A DNA stretch of 64,000 nt from Eriocheir sinensis (Eukaryota; Arthropoda; Malacostraca; Decapoda; Varunidae). The notes below the pieces were generated by a model that was not told the origin of the DNA, ran no database searches, and saw only the letters and a program-made list of their open reading frames with translations. A program made the position numbers and the translations under genes. How positions within the stretch are numbered: the stretch's first letter is position 1; each line of letters starts with the position of its first letter. The stretch lies in contig NC_066513.1 in the NCBI RefSeq assembly GCF_024679095.1, positions 5,480,482 through 5,544,481 of the forward strand, read 5' to 3'. Of this stretch, positions 21,665 to 31,591 are shown in pieces.

Positions 21665-21899
21665 GCTGGACTCGTAATCGCCAGCAGGTACCCTCCCGAC
21701 ATGAGCAAGTGCTCTATCATCGATCTATGGGTACTGCCAGGACCTCACACACCACACACCCCATTTCCCTTGCTCAAGGGGGGACAGTAACTATTCCTAG
21801 TCAACGGAAAGAATCCGGCCCGAGCGGGCTCGAACCGCCGCCCTGTCGGGCCGTAAAGCCTGACAGCGCAACGCTCTAACCAGTTGCGCCACGGAGTGG
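21665..21899 (-). mobile_element. tRNA-derived SINE family B, copy 1
   Basis: On the minus strand the head reads TGGCGCAACTGGTTAGAGCG (A box) and GGTTCGAGCCCGCTCGG (B box). The body has CCGTTGACTAGGAATAGTTA and GGTGTGTGGTGTGTGAGG, then GGGAGGGTACCTGCTGGCGA before a CA tail. The body matches the plus-strand copy at 63.05-63.3 kb. It can be mistaken for a tRNA gene, but the anticodon-arm region is too long and it sits in a repeat with a shared body. Confidence 0.85.
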
Positions 21900-21940
21900 A
21901 ATGTGTGTGTGTGTGTGTATGTGTGTGTGTGTGTGTGTTT
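21900..21940. repeat. (GT)n microsatellite
   Basis: A second GT array, on the 5' side of the same SINE. Confidence 0.9.
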
Positions 21941-22192
21941 CTGAGTTTACGTCGATAAGCATAACCTATTACCTGCCATGAACCTATGAGCCGAGAGAGA
22001 ACAAGACTATTGGCAGAGGAAGCAGATTGGAGACAGGACGAGGGGGAGGAAACATTTGAAACATTGAAACATTTTATTATCCCTTTATACAATTATGTAT
22101 TTACAATAACTTTGTAGTGCAGGGAGCCCATTTAAAGCTGGGAGCTTTTGGGGCAGTACTGGAAACTTAGGTGCCGGATTTAATCAATAGTG

Positions 22193-22485
<293 letters not shown>

Positions 22486-22694
22486 AACATTGTGATAATT
22501 ATAAAGTAATAGTAGTGTAAATAATAATTAAAGTGATAATATTAACACAATATCATTAGTACAAAAATTGTAATTGATTTATAAAAATAATATGGTAGTA
22601 CTGTAAATGATAATGTAAGTAATAGTATTAATACAATAATAATAGTATAAGGTAATAATTGATTAAGCTGAGGACACACTCTGACAGATGATAC

Positions 22695-23045
22695 ATGAAC
22701 TTAATAATTATAATTGAGAAGAATATGTTTTTTAAATTGTTTCTTACAGGAGTGTATTGAATTTAGAGCTTTAATATTATTAGGAATAGAATTCCAGGTT
22801 TTAGGTCCTGAATAAGAAAGTGAGTGTTGAAAAAGTGTTAAATTATGGGCAGGTGTACGTAAATTTTCATGAGTACGGGTGAAATAAGTATGTTGTGGCT
22901 GTAAGGACACGGAGGCTTCACTTTTGATCTTTTTATACATGTAAATACCAATTTGTAGCTTATTTATGTCAAAAAGTTTTAAGGAATTTGTTTTTTTAAA
23001 GAGAGGTTGTGTGTGGGCAAAGTAGTCACTGTTTGTAATAATTCT
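22695..23045 (-). pseudogene. LINE 3' end (L2/CR1-type tail)
   Basis: The minus strand reads FAHTQPLFKKTNSLKLFDIN, KLQIGIYMYKKI, then HTYFTRTHENLRTPAHN and SYSGPKTWNSIPNNIKAL to a stop at about 22700. This is the usual C-terminal region of L2/CR1/Jockey-group LINE ORF2 (...LQIGIFM..., ...G.K.WNSLP..I). It differs from the other LINE families in the window. An (AT)n array lies immediately upstream on the minus strand. Confidence 0.78.
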
Positions 23046-23172
<127 letters not shown>

Positions 23173-23296
23173 GCATCAAAATTATGTTTTCATTTACTTT
23201 GAAGTTACAGCATTTGAATAGAGATTTGAGTTTACCAACTGACGTTTTCATCCTGGTGTTAGTAAAATGACTGCATAATAAAAAAAATTAAAAGCA

Positions 23297-23715
23297 CATA
23301 TAATTAAAACCACAATACTTGATGAAACTAAAAAAAGATTCACCAAAAATACTGGCTTTATTGATGGGTTTTTGGTTTAAACCAGGGGTGTCAAACTCAT
23401 GGCCCGCGGGATAGTCATAAATGGCCCGCGGTATCACGGTAACTTCAATCTTGTCAATATATTTTCTACCCTTGTTGGCCCCCATGACGGCACTTCAGAG
23501 TATGAATTGACCCTCTAAGAGTTTTGGGTTTGACACCCCTGGTTTAAACCGCCAACCCTGCTGTACATAATTAAAATTTTACATATAGTTAAAACCACAA
23601 TACTGATGAAACTAACAAAGATACACAGAAAAGATAAAATAATGGTTTTATTAGTTGATTTAAACCACTGTTTTTTTATTGGTTTAAACCATTTGGTTTA
23701 AACCGCCAACCCTTC
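23297..23715 (+). repeat. Direct duplication with TTTAAACC motifs
   Basis: Two diverged direct copies (about 23297-23563 without the hAT insert, and 23581-23715) share ATTAAAACCACAATACTTGA-type sequence, GATGAAACTAA, and end GGTTTAAACCGCCAACCCT. The palindrome GGTTTAAACC recurs several times. The first copy holds the hAT MITE at 23383-23541. Confidence 0.7.
23383..23541. mobile_element. 159-bp hAT-type MITE
   Basis: The inverted ends start CAGGGGTGTCAAACTCATGG on one side and, read inward from the other, CAGGGGTGTCAAACCCAAAA. CAGGGGTGTCAAAC is a well-known Charlie-type hAT terminus. The flanks carry a perfect 8-bp duplication GTTTAAAC (23375-23382 and 23542-23549), the length expected for hAT. 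No coding sequence. Confidence 0.92.
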
Positions 23716-23859
23716 TCTTCCTTACCTCTAACCCTTCTGCTTACTCTGTCAAACTGTTCTCTCCGTTGGGCTCCTTCCAATCAAAAACTTATTTATGTAT
23801 CCTGTCCTATCGCTCCAGTACAGCCTCAGGACCCAACGAAGAGGCGATGCTTCTGGCAT

Positions 23860-25935
23860 TTTGCTTCAGCTCGGTGGGACAACCTGAGGGTGTACTTTTT
23901 AGATTTCCCGTGGAATGATTACTGCTTCCGGGAGAGAGACCACTCTACGTGTGCCCAGCGCATCACATATGTGATTGTCTCTGAAATGGAGGCACACATT
24001 CCACGTACTTTATCTACTCCTCATGCTAAAAAAAAGCCGTTTTAATCTCGCTTGTTCTCGTGTTATCAAAAATGGAGCGGCAGCTTACAAAAGGTACCAG
24101 AGCCTTCGCACTCCTGCTAACCATGATCTTTATATTTCTGCCCGGAATCATGCTAAGTCTGTTCTTCGACTTACGGAAAGCTCTTTCATACATAGGAAAT
24201 GTCAAAACCTATCTTTTTTTAATTCTTCCAGAGACTTCTGGCACCTAGCCAAAATATCTCCTCCAATTTCACTTCTTCACCTTTCCCTCCTCTCCTTAAC
24301 CCCGACGGCAGCACCGCCGTCTCATCTATCTCTAAGGCTGAACTCTTCGCTAAAACGTTATGTAAAAACTCCCCTCAGAAGGCTAATTGACCTGATGGAG
24401 TACTTCCTATTGTCTTTAAAAACTGTGGTTCCGTCCTGACACCCTGCCTGGTCAAACTCTTTCGGCTCTACCTGTCAACAGCTACTTTTTCTTCCTGCTG
24501 GAAGTACGCTTTCATACAGCCTATGACTAAGAAAGGTGAAAGTTCCAATCCCTCAAATTACCGTCCTATAGATTTAGTTTCTTGTCTATCTAAAGCTTTT
24601 GAATCAATTCTTAACCTGAAGTTTCTTAAGCATCTATCCACTTTTGACCTTTTTTTCTGATCACCAGTATGGGTTCCACAAAGGGCGTTCTACTGCTGAT
24701 CTTGCTTTCCTAACTGACTCTTGGTTATCCTCTCTTAGCCGTTTCGGTGAAACTTTTGATATTGTGCTAGACATATCAAAAGCCGTTGATAGAGTCTGGC
24801 ACAAATCTTTGCTTTCCAAACTGCCCTTCTACCGCTTCTATTTTTCTCTCTGTACCTTTATCTCCAGTTTCATCTCTGACCGATCTATCACTGCTGTAGA
24901 AGACGGTCACTGTTCTTCCCCTAAACCTATCAACAGTGGTGTTCCACAGGACTCTGTCCTATGTCCCACTCTCTTTCTGTTGTTCATTGATGATCTTTCC
25001 AAAAAGAACTGTCCTATCCATTCTTACACCGATGACTCTACCTTGCATTACTCAACTTCCTTTGATAGAAGGCAAACCCAACAGCAACTATACGATTCCA
25101 GGCTGGAGGCCGCAGAACGCTTAACCACAGACCTTACTATTATTTCCGATTGGTGCAAGAAGAACATGGTGTCCTTCTACGCCTCAAAAACTCAATTTCT
25201 TCACCTATCAACTCCACACAACCTTCCAAACACCTATCCCCTGTTCTTCCAAAACACTCAGCTGTCACCTTCTCTTACTATAAACATTCTCGGTCTATCC
25301 TTAACTCAAAATCTCAACTGTAAAATCCATATCTCTTCTCTCACTAAATCAGCTTCCTCCAGGTTGGGCGGTCTGTATCGTCTCCGCCAGTTTTTCTCCC
25401 CGCATAGATGCTGTCCATAAAAGGGGTCTTATCCGCCCTCGTATGGAGTATACATCACATGTGTGTGGGGGCTCCGCTCACACAGCTCTCTTGGACAGAG
25501 TAGAGTCAAGGTTCTTCGTCTCATCAACTCTCCTCCTCATACTGACAGTCTTCTACCTCTTAAATTCCGCGGCCATATTGCCTCTCTTTCTATCTTCTAT
25601 TGATATTTTTATGCTGACTGCTATTCTGAACTTACTAACTGCATGCCTCCCCCCCCTACCGCTGCCCCGCTGCACACGATTTCGTTTTCTAGCTCATCCC
25701 TATACTGTCCAAACCAGTTATGGAAGAGTTAACCAGCATCATTACTCTTTCATCCCTTACACTGGCAAACTCTGGAACAGCCTTCCTTCATCTGTATTTC
25801 GTCCTGCCTATGACTTGACCTCTTTCAAGAAGAGTGTATCAAAACACTTCTCCACCCGAAATTGACCTCTCTTTTGGGCACTCTTTACTTCTGTCTATTG
25901 TGGGAACAGCGAGTAGCGGGCTTTTTTTTCTATAT
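23860..25935 (+). pseudogene. Jockey-like LINE, linker through reverse transcriptase
   Basis: The longest copy of this LINE family here. The linker (23975-24440) includes NLACSRVIKNGAAAYKRY and FNSSRDFWHLAK. The fingers include NPSNYRPIDLVSCLSKAFES (about 24550). The palm (24644-25420) reads QYGFHKGRSTADLAFLTDS, FDIVLDISKAVDRVWHK, SGVPQDSVLCPTLFLLFIDD and YTDDSTLHYS, where the catalytic YxDD is intact as YTDD. The thumb and tail continue in a shifted frame to GKLWNSLPSSVF and end about 25865. The endonuclease is missing (5' truncation). Several frameshifts make it inactive. Pieces of the same family lie at 21.1, 33.3-35.9 and 60.8 kb. Confidence 0.88.
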
Positions 25936-25968
25936 TATTTTTGTTGCCCTTGAGCTGTCTCCTTTGTT

Positions 25969-25998
25969 GTACACACACACACACAAAAAAAAAAAAAT
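25969..25998. repeat. (AC)n and poly(A) LINE tail
   Basis: A short CA array followed by 13 As, right after the LINE 3' end. Confidence 0.8.
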
Positions 25999-26059
25999 CC
26001 AGATACAGAAAGACAGATACAGAGGGAACTTGCCAAGAGGAGGAGGTGGGAAGAGTAAG

Positions 26060-26062
<3 letters not shown>

Positions 26063-26127
<65 letters not shown>
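26063..26127. repeat. (GA)n microsatellite
   Basis: An uninterrupted GA dinucleotide array of about 64 bp. Confidence 0.97.
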
Positions 26128-26129
<2 letters not shown>

Positions 26130-26214
26130 CCTTGTAGTACCTGGCAGGCGGGGCGGGGCGAGTCAGGTACGACACTGCTTCTTTACCTCCTCCTCCTCCT
26201 CTTCCTTCTCTGGC

Positions 26215-26555
26215 CCTGCACCTTTTCTGTTCCATTTTTGTTCCATTCCTGTTTCGTTCCAGTTTCGTTCCTGTTTTGCCACTCTTTCATTCTTGTTCCG
26301 TTCCTGTTTCGTTCCTGCTGCGTTCCTGTTCCATTCCTGTTTCGTTCCTGTTCCTTTCCTATTATTTTTCTGTTCCCATTCCTGTTCCTCTCCTGTTCCT
26401 CTCCTCTTCCACTCCTGTTTTCTTTCCTGTTCATTTCCTGTTCCATTCCTGTCCCATTCCTGTTCCTTTCCAGCTCCGTTCCTGTTCCACTCCTTTTCCT
26501 TTCCTGTTCCATTCCTGTTCCACTCATATTCCATTCCTGTTCCATTCCTGCTCAT
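26215..26555. repeat. 12-bp minisatellite (TTCCTGTTCCAT)
   Basis: About 25-28 tandem copies of a roughly 12-bp unit with consensus TTCCTGTTCCAT and variants (GTTTCGTTCC, CTCCTGTTCC). Because 12 is divisible by 3, long frames stay open on both strands with short-period peptides. These are not genes. Confidence 0.92.
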
Positions 26556-26559
26556 ACAA

Positions 26560-26870
26560 AAGAAAACAGAACAGAGTAGCCGGAAGAGAGGGTCAGTTTC
26601 GGATGGCGGTGTTTTGATGATCTCGTTAAAGCGTTTGAATCAGAGGGGCAGGAGGATGAGTCAAAATGGCTACGGTACTGAAGCTTTTCCGTTAGCAACT
26701 CTGAACTTTCTCTATCATCTTCAGTTATTATCTCCGCCAACCGCTTCCTTCTCCATTCTTTCAGACGCTTTCCAAGGCTAACAAAACAGCTACTACTTCC
26801 AAAGGCCACAGAGGAGACTAGTCGGGTTCTCTTGGGTCTTCTTTAAGTTCCTGGTACAGAAGCCGCGTCA
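26560..26870. other. Unassigned interval
   Basis: I recognise no gene, tandem repeat or element termini between the minisatellite and the short repeats that form the target of the Gmr1-like element. Confidence 0.4.
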
Positions 26871-26872
26871 AA

Positions 26873-27015
26873 TCACCACCAGGCTCATGAAACTACCGAT
26901 GGAAATACTAACACAATGTACCTCCTGCCTCAGCTACCACCTGGCCAATGAAACTGCCCATGGAAATACTGACACATATTACTTCACCTCCCCACGTAGC
27001 TGCCTCCTGCCTCAG
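26873..27015 (+). repeat. Short tandem units forming the target of the Gmr1-like element
   Basis: Diverged units share ATGAAACTGCCCATGGAAAT, a TACTAACACA-type segment and a TACCTCCTGCCTCAG end. Another unit continues beyond the LTR element at 32499-32590 (AAGAAACTGCCTATGGAAAT ... CCCTTGCCTCAG). The retroelement therefore landed inside a short tandem array. Confidence 0.65.
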
Positions 27016-27923
27016 TGTCATGATTTCATTATTCAAGGAATAGCCCGTGGAAAAATACCGCGGAAGTGACCGCCATTTTGATTGAGAGAGCGGGAACTAA
27101 GCCTTCACCAAGGCGGGAAAACAGGCAGGCGGGAGCAGCGAGCTTTTCAAATCATTTCGTTATTACTGCCAAAGCTGAGTTGTGTGTGGGATGCATGACC
27201 CACTATTACCAAGTGAATGTGTTAGGTTATTAATAAATAATAAATCCATAGCCGTTAGGGCGTTTTAGCGTAAGTGTTGCACAGAAAACGAGAAGTCACT
27301 ATGGGGAGAGCTGGCACCTTGACCGTGGCCGGGGCGCTGAGCATTGTGGGTCCCGCCGCCATCTTCCAAGCATCTTCCAACCAGACTCCAACGCGACTAG
27401 ACGTTCCCCACCAACCTCACGCGCCACGCTGTTCATCGTGGTGCTCTTTCCACCCTTGTAGTATCCACAAGTCAGTGAGACTGTGTACTACAGGCGAGAG
27501 ACGCCCGTTGAAGGTAAGGAGGGCACGGGGTGTTGCAGAGAGGAACGAGAGAGGACTGAAGAAGGACTCCAGGGCTCCAGACCACGAGGTAGATCAGGTG
27601 TGTCTCCTTCTCCCATCTACAGTTAAGTGATCTATTTGCTTAAGATGTTTTAAGATAGATAGCTAGGTTGCTGTGTGCCTGGTATTAATTAATCAATTCT
27701 TAATTTCCAGAGAGTTTCTTTGTTGCTTTAAATAAACTTAAGAGCAGGTTCGTCTGGTCTTTGTTTAACCTATGAGAGATGTGACTGGTCAGAATTTAAA
27801 TAATAAGTGACTAGGAGGGGCTGCGAGTCTGAGAACTCAATTTTCAGATACTTTATTTGATATTTTTTTATTGCTGAGAATTTAAGGGATTTTCGGTAGT
27901 CCAGACCTTTCAAGAACCCCACA
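27016..27923 (+). mobile_element. Gmr1-like element, 5' LTR
   Basis: A 908-bp LTR beginning TGTCATGATTTCATTATTCA and ending AAGAACCCCACA. It pairs with the 3' LTR at 31592-32498. The outer flank carries CTCAG at 27011-27015, matched by CTCAG at 32499-32503, a perfect 5-bp duplication. Differences between the two LTRs are scattered base changes and a few indels, so the element is not brand new. The LTR supplies promoter and polyadenylation signals; I did not assign a TATA box. Confidence 0.95.
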
Positions 27924-27928
27924 TAAAA

Positions 27929-27946
27929 TGGCGCCCGATCAGTAAA
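27929..27946 (+). promoter_or_regulatory. Primer binding site of the Gmr1-like element
   Basis: TGGCGCCCGATCAG starts 5 nt after the LTR. It begins with the TGG that pairs with a tRNA CCA end, and its first ten bases equal the well-known tRNA-Lys primer site start TGGCGCCCGA. After that the match to tRNA-Lys fails, so the exact tRNA is uncertain. Confidence 0.75.
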
Positions 27947-28006
27947 CTTGCCTCACACTCCATAGGAAAGCATTGGCTGTTAGGCTCGAAGTATTTATCT
28001 CGCAAG

Positions 28007-29059
28007 ATGTCTATATCACAGTGGAAAATGGAAGCGGAAGAGTTAGGGTACAATGCTAAAGAAGCCAGAGAATATATAATCAAAGAGCAAGAGAAAGCGA
28101 GAGAAAGAGAAAAGGATCAATATCAGCTAGAATTACGGAAACTAGAAACTGAGAGAGAGCGAGAAAAGGAGGCCCATGCAATAAAAATGGCCGAGCTAGC
28201 GGCAAATAATGGGAATGGTAGTAACTCTCAGAATAATAAAGTAGTTTCTCCAAAACTAAAGCTTAATTATTTCAAAGAAGGTGACAAGATAAAAATATTT
28301 ATAGCACGTTTTGAGGAAGTCGCTAACTTAATGCAGTATGATGAGGTCACCAATCGTGTGCAATTCATGAGTCTTTTTGAAGGTGAAGTTCTGGAGGTGA
28401 TTCATAGATTGGATGATAACCCTCGTGAGTATAAGGATATGAAGGAGGCATTATTGGCAGCTTATGGAATGTCTGTTATTGATTTAAAGTATCAGTTCTC
28501 CTCTGCCTCCATAAATGACGATGAGACAGCAATTCAATTTGCTGCTCGCCTTAAGGGGTACTTAGATCAATGGCTCAAGAAAGACGGTGCTGAAGAGACA
28601 GTTGAAGGTGTGAAGGACCTAATATTCCGTGCGCAGTTCGTAAAATCCTGCCCAGATGAATTAGTCACGAGGCTCAAAATAGACAAGGTGAGAAAATTGG
28701 AAGTTATGAAGGAAATGGCTAATTCTTATTTTGAAGCCTGCGGTAGGACGAAAAGGCCTGTAGTTAAAAGCAATAACATGCAGAGTGAAGTACCTAGAAA
28801 GATTGGTTTAGGCGTCGCCACCCCCCATGGTGCGATCAGCCGCCCGTGGCCTTCAGCCAAAAGTAACCAACATTATGCACCGCGTCCGAAGACTGGAAGT
28901 TATGCGTCGCGACCGTATCAGGGTAATAAGTGGCACAAAAATGCTGCAGTAAGACAAGAAAGTGCAACTCAGCATGGTAATTATGGTACAAATCAGGGTT
29001 CGCCACCACCTGTGCCATCCGTGAACGGCCAGTCTCGCGATGAGGCGCAGAATCCTTGA
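28007..29059 (+). CDS. Gag-like protein of Gmr1-like element (SCAN-like capsid)
   Basis: An uninterrupted 350-codon frame. Residues about 1-65 are charged and helix-prone (EQEKAREREKDQYQLELRKL), a likely coiled coil. Residues about 80-235 form the capsid region: LKLNYFKEGDKIKIFIARFE, VQFMSLFEGEVLEVIHRL, then LKYQFSSASINDDETAIQFA and IFRAQFVKSCPDELVTRL. This is the arrangement of the Gag domain related to vertebrate SCAN in Gmr1-type gypsy elements. The C-terminal 110 residues are basic and Gly/Asn/Pro-rich, with no CCHC knuckle visible, and could bind RNA. The frame ends in TGA followed by CTAG and stays open in the same frame into the protease. This is the best-preserved coding sequence in the window. 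Confidence 0.87.
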   Translation: MSISQWKMEAEELGYNAKEAREYIIKEQEKAREREKDQYQLELRKLETEREREKEAHAIKMAELAANNGNGSNSQNNKVVSPKLKLNYFKEGDKIKIFIARFEEVANLMQYDEVTNRVQFMSLFEGEVLEVIHRLDDNPREYKDMKEALLAAYGMSVIDLKYQFSSASINDDETAIQFAARLKGYLDQWLKKDGAEETVEGVKDLIFRAQFVKSCPDELVTRLKIDKVRKLEVMKEMANSYFEACGRTKRPVVKSNNMQSEVPRKIGLGVATPHGAISRPWPSAKSNQHYAPRPKTGSYASRPYQGNKWHKNAAVRQESATQHGNYGTNQGSPPPVPSVNGQSRDEAQNP

Positions 29060-29063
29060 CTAG
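29057..29063 (+). promoter_or_regulatory. Candidate stop-codon readthrough site UGA CUAG
   Basis: Gag ends TGA CTA G, and the codons after it continue in the same frame (LVAGTATNQYDERLNLSKGW) into protease. UGA followed by CUAG is a documented leaky-stop context in animal genes, and UGA-CUA is used by alphaviruses. Here it could set the Gag to Gag-Pol ratio without a frameshift. This is inferred from sequence only; no downstream stem-loop was worked out. Confidence 0.55.
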
Positions 29064-29470
29064 TGGCCGGAACCGCCACAAATCAGTACGATGAGCGGTT
29101 GAATTTGAGTAAAGGTTGGGTAGGAGACCGAGAGGTTACGGTGATGAGGGATAGTGGTTCAACTATTTGTACACTGAGGCACAGCTTAGCTAGGAGCCAT
29201 GAATTCACAGGCAAACGTAGAAAAATATGGTTGTTGAATAGCGCGCTAGTGATAGCTCCTGAAGTCAAGATAAAAGTCAAGTCACCCTATTACACAGGCT
29301 GGATCATGGCGGTGACACTCTAAACACCGCTCTATGATTTAGTGATTGGCAACATTTCCGGAGCTACTAACGGGGTAGGTAAAAATGCAGTCACTCAAAC
29401 ACCTAACGCAGTGTTGGATCCAGAGGATTTTGGAGAAAGTGAAAGGTTACAAGGAGAAGGTGAGCCTCAG
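29060..29470 (+). pseudogene. Aspartic protease of Gmr1-like element
   Basis: Same frame as Gag. The retropepsin active site appears as VTVMRDSGSTICTLRHSL (DSG in place of the common DTG or DSG), followed by PLYDLVIGNI, the conserved hydrophobic G-N block near the protease end. One in-frame TAA (29321-29323) interrupts it just before PLYDLVIGN. The linker GAAVVTRAAAKRKSTVRPLM follows, which in this family precedes the integrase. Confidence 0.75.
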
Positions 29471-29479
29471 ATGGGTGCA

Positions 29480-30966
29480 GCAGTAGTGACCCGAGCAGCT
29501 GCTAAGCGTAAGAGTACTGTTAGGCCTCTCATGGTTACATCTCTAGGAGATCTAAGTAACAGCGAGGACGTAAGGAAGGATGTGGAGAGAGACGACACCT
29601 TGCACGGCGTACGCAAACGTTTGCAGGAAAACAGTGTCATTCAGCTGAACGACAACCGCGTCAGTTTTATCAAGCAGCGTGGCTCGATATATAGGCAGAT
29701 TATCTCTCCCTCGGGTGAAAGGAAATTGCAGTTAGTTGTGCCTGCGAGATACAGAGGGGCTGTTCTCAAGTTAGGTCACAGTACTACTCTAGGCGGTCAC
29801 ATGGGAAGAACCAAGACACTCGCTCGCGTACAAACACATTTTTATTGGCCAGGGATAGGCCAGGAGGTAGCTAGATTCGTGAGGTCGTGTGATGTGTGTC
29901 AAAAGACTATAGATAGGGGTAGGGTAAAGCCAGCTCCCTTACAGCCACTGCCCATTATTGACTCTCCCTTTGAAAGAGAAGCGGTAGATTTGGTGGGGCC
30001 AATAGAGCCCCGAGCCAGCGATGGCTCCCGGTATATTCTTACGCTTGTAGATTTTGCCACGCGTTGGGCAGAAGCAGTGCCGCTCAAGAATATTGAAACG
30101 CAAACTGTGGCTGAAGCTCTCATGACTATATTTTGCCGAGTAGGTTAGGTATACCCAGACAAATACAGAGTGATCGGGGTACTCAGTTCACCTCAGGGAT
30201 GATAGAGGAAGTACTACGTCTGCTGGCGTGCAAGGGGTTACATACCACGCCCTACCATCCCATGGGGAATGGACTGTGTGAACGTTTTAACGGCACACTT
30301 AAGAAAATGCTTAAGCGCATGGCTGCCGAACAACCCAAGGAATGGCCTAGGTACCTGGCTCCTTTGTTGTTCGAGTACAGAGAAGCACCACAGAGCTCCA
30401 CCAGGTTCTTCCCGTTTGAGCTAATGTATGGTAGGTCGGTTTGAGGTCCGCTCCAGTTATTGAGAGAGCTGTGGGATGACAATGTTCAGGACCCGGAGGT
30501 CGAGACCACATACCAGTACGTGTTAGATTTAGGTGACAGGCTGAGAGAGACCTGTAACATTGCTAAGGAGGAGTTACTCAAAGCAAAACAAGTACAGAAA
30601 AGTTACTACGACAGGAAGGCAAAGTTGCGTAAGCTCAGTGTAGGAGAACAGTGCCTAGTTTTGCTTCCCACAGCGAACAACAAGCTGTTAGCTCAGTGGA
30701 AGGGACCTTACGAGGTTCAGGAGAAGGTTAATGACCTTAATCATATTCTCCTGGTTGACGGACACCCAAAACGGTTCCACATCAACATGTTGAAACAATA
30801 GTACCGGCCAGAAGTAGCCGCAGGTTGTTTGCGAGAAAGCGAGTATGATAATGAGAAGGTGAGGTGTCTAGAGTTAGTTAAAGCTCATTATTCTCAACCC
30901 CAGATCGTTGCTCCAGAGGATTTTTCGGACAAACCTAAGATTGCGTCTGGTAGCAGAGTAAGATGA
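29480..30966 (+). pseudogene. Integrase of Gmr1-like element, directly after protease
   Basis: The frame continues from protease with no reverse transcriptase between. The zinc-binding part is at about 29770-29905: GHSTTLGGHMGRTKTLARVQ, then FVRSCDVCQK (H-H-C-C). The catalytic core has AVDLVGPIEP, then after a 1-base frameshift at about 30146 QSDRGTQFTSG, and LCERFNGTLKKMLKRM: the D, D and E residues are all present. A TGA (30442-30444) and a TAG after NMLKQ are further lesions. The C-terminal KWKGPYEV-type segment (QWKGPYEVQEKVND) is the GPY/F-like module. After SGSRVR the frame stops and only about 600 bp of non-coding sequence remain before the 3' LTR. Confidence 0.87.
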
Positions 30967-31575
30967 TCAAAGTGGACAGGTTAGGTGGCTCGGAGACTTT
31001 ATATTCGGATCTTGGAACCTTAAGATTCAGCTGAGTCGAGGAACCAAGTGACGAAAGTGTTCAGATTAGGTGGTTTCGAGGATGGTTTGCGGAGAGTTTT
31101 GCGGCATGCTTAAAATTTAAGTTGCATGGTATGGTGCATGGTGTGATAATGTAAGAAAAATTAGGCAGTTAGCCGGGAATTTATACAATAAGTTACACCA
31201 TTTTACACCTACCTACCGCTACTCCACATCTGTCCCACCTACACTAGGTATACATACATAACACCACTTACATATTGTGAATAATTGTGGCGATGTTCGC
31301 CAAGCCCGCTCTAAAAGGTACTGGCGCCTCACTATGGAGTTTTCCCTCTAGTTTGAGTAGTAACGTAAATGTTGAGGTTTTTCACTCACAGGCGAACCGT
31401 TAATTACCTGAGCAGAGGTTAACTGACATACACCACAGTATGAAAAGTTGTGTGAAAAAGTGTGAGAACGTTGTCAGGAACATGCTAATCTGTAGGTGCA
31501 GGTGTAGGGCATGTTACCATTGTTGGCAGCGTATCACAGTTAAAAAAACTTTTCTCTGAAGACAAAAGTTTTCTT
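30967..31575 (+). other. Non-coding 3' region of Gmr1-like element
   Basis: This is where Gmr1-type elements would carry reverse transcriptase and RNase H. I see no YxDD motif, RNase H motif or long frame. It contains short repeats of AGATTAGGTGG/GGTTAGGTGG type. Either the enzymes were deleted or this is a stable non-autonomous form. Confidence 0.65.
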
Positions 31576-31591
31576 AAAGGGGGGGGCGAAA
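31576..31591 (+). promoter_or_regulatory. Polypurine tract
   Basis: AAAGGGGGGGGCGAAA lies directly against the 3' LTR start, the expected position of the plus-strand primer. Confidence 0.88.

Noticed and set aside
21820..21899. Possible tRNA gene on the minus strand
   Set aside because: A and B boxes are present, but spacing and arms do not fit a tRNA and the body is shared with another copy at 63 kb. It is a SINE head.
26163..26781. Overlapping frames on both strands near the 12-bp minisatellite
   Set aside because: The 12-bp period keeps every frame open; the peptides are short-period repeats.
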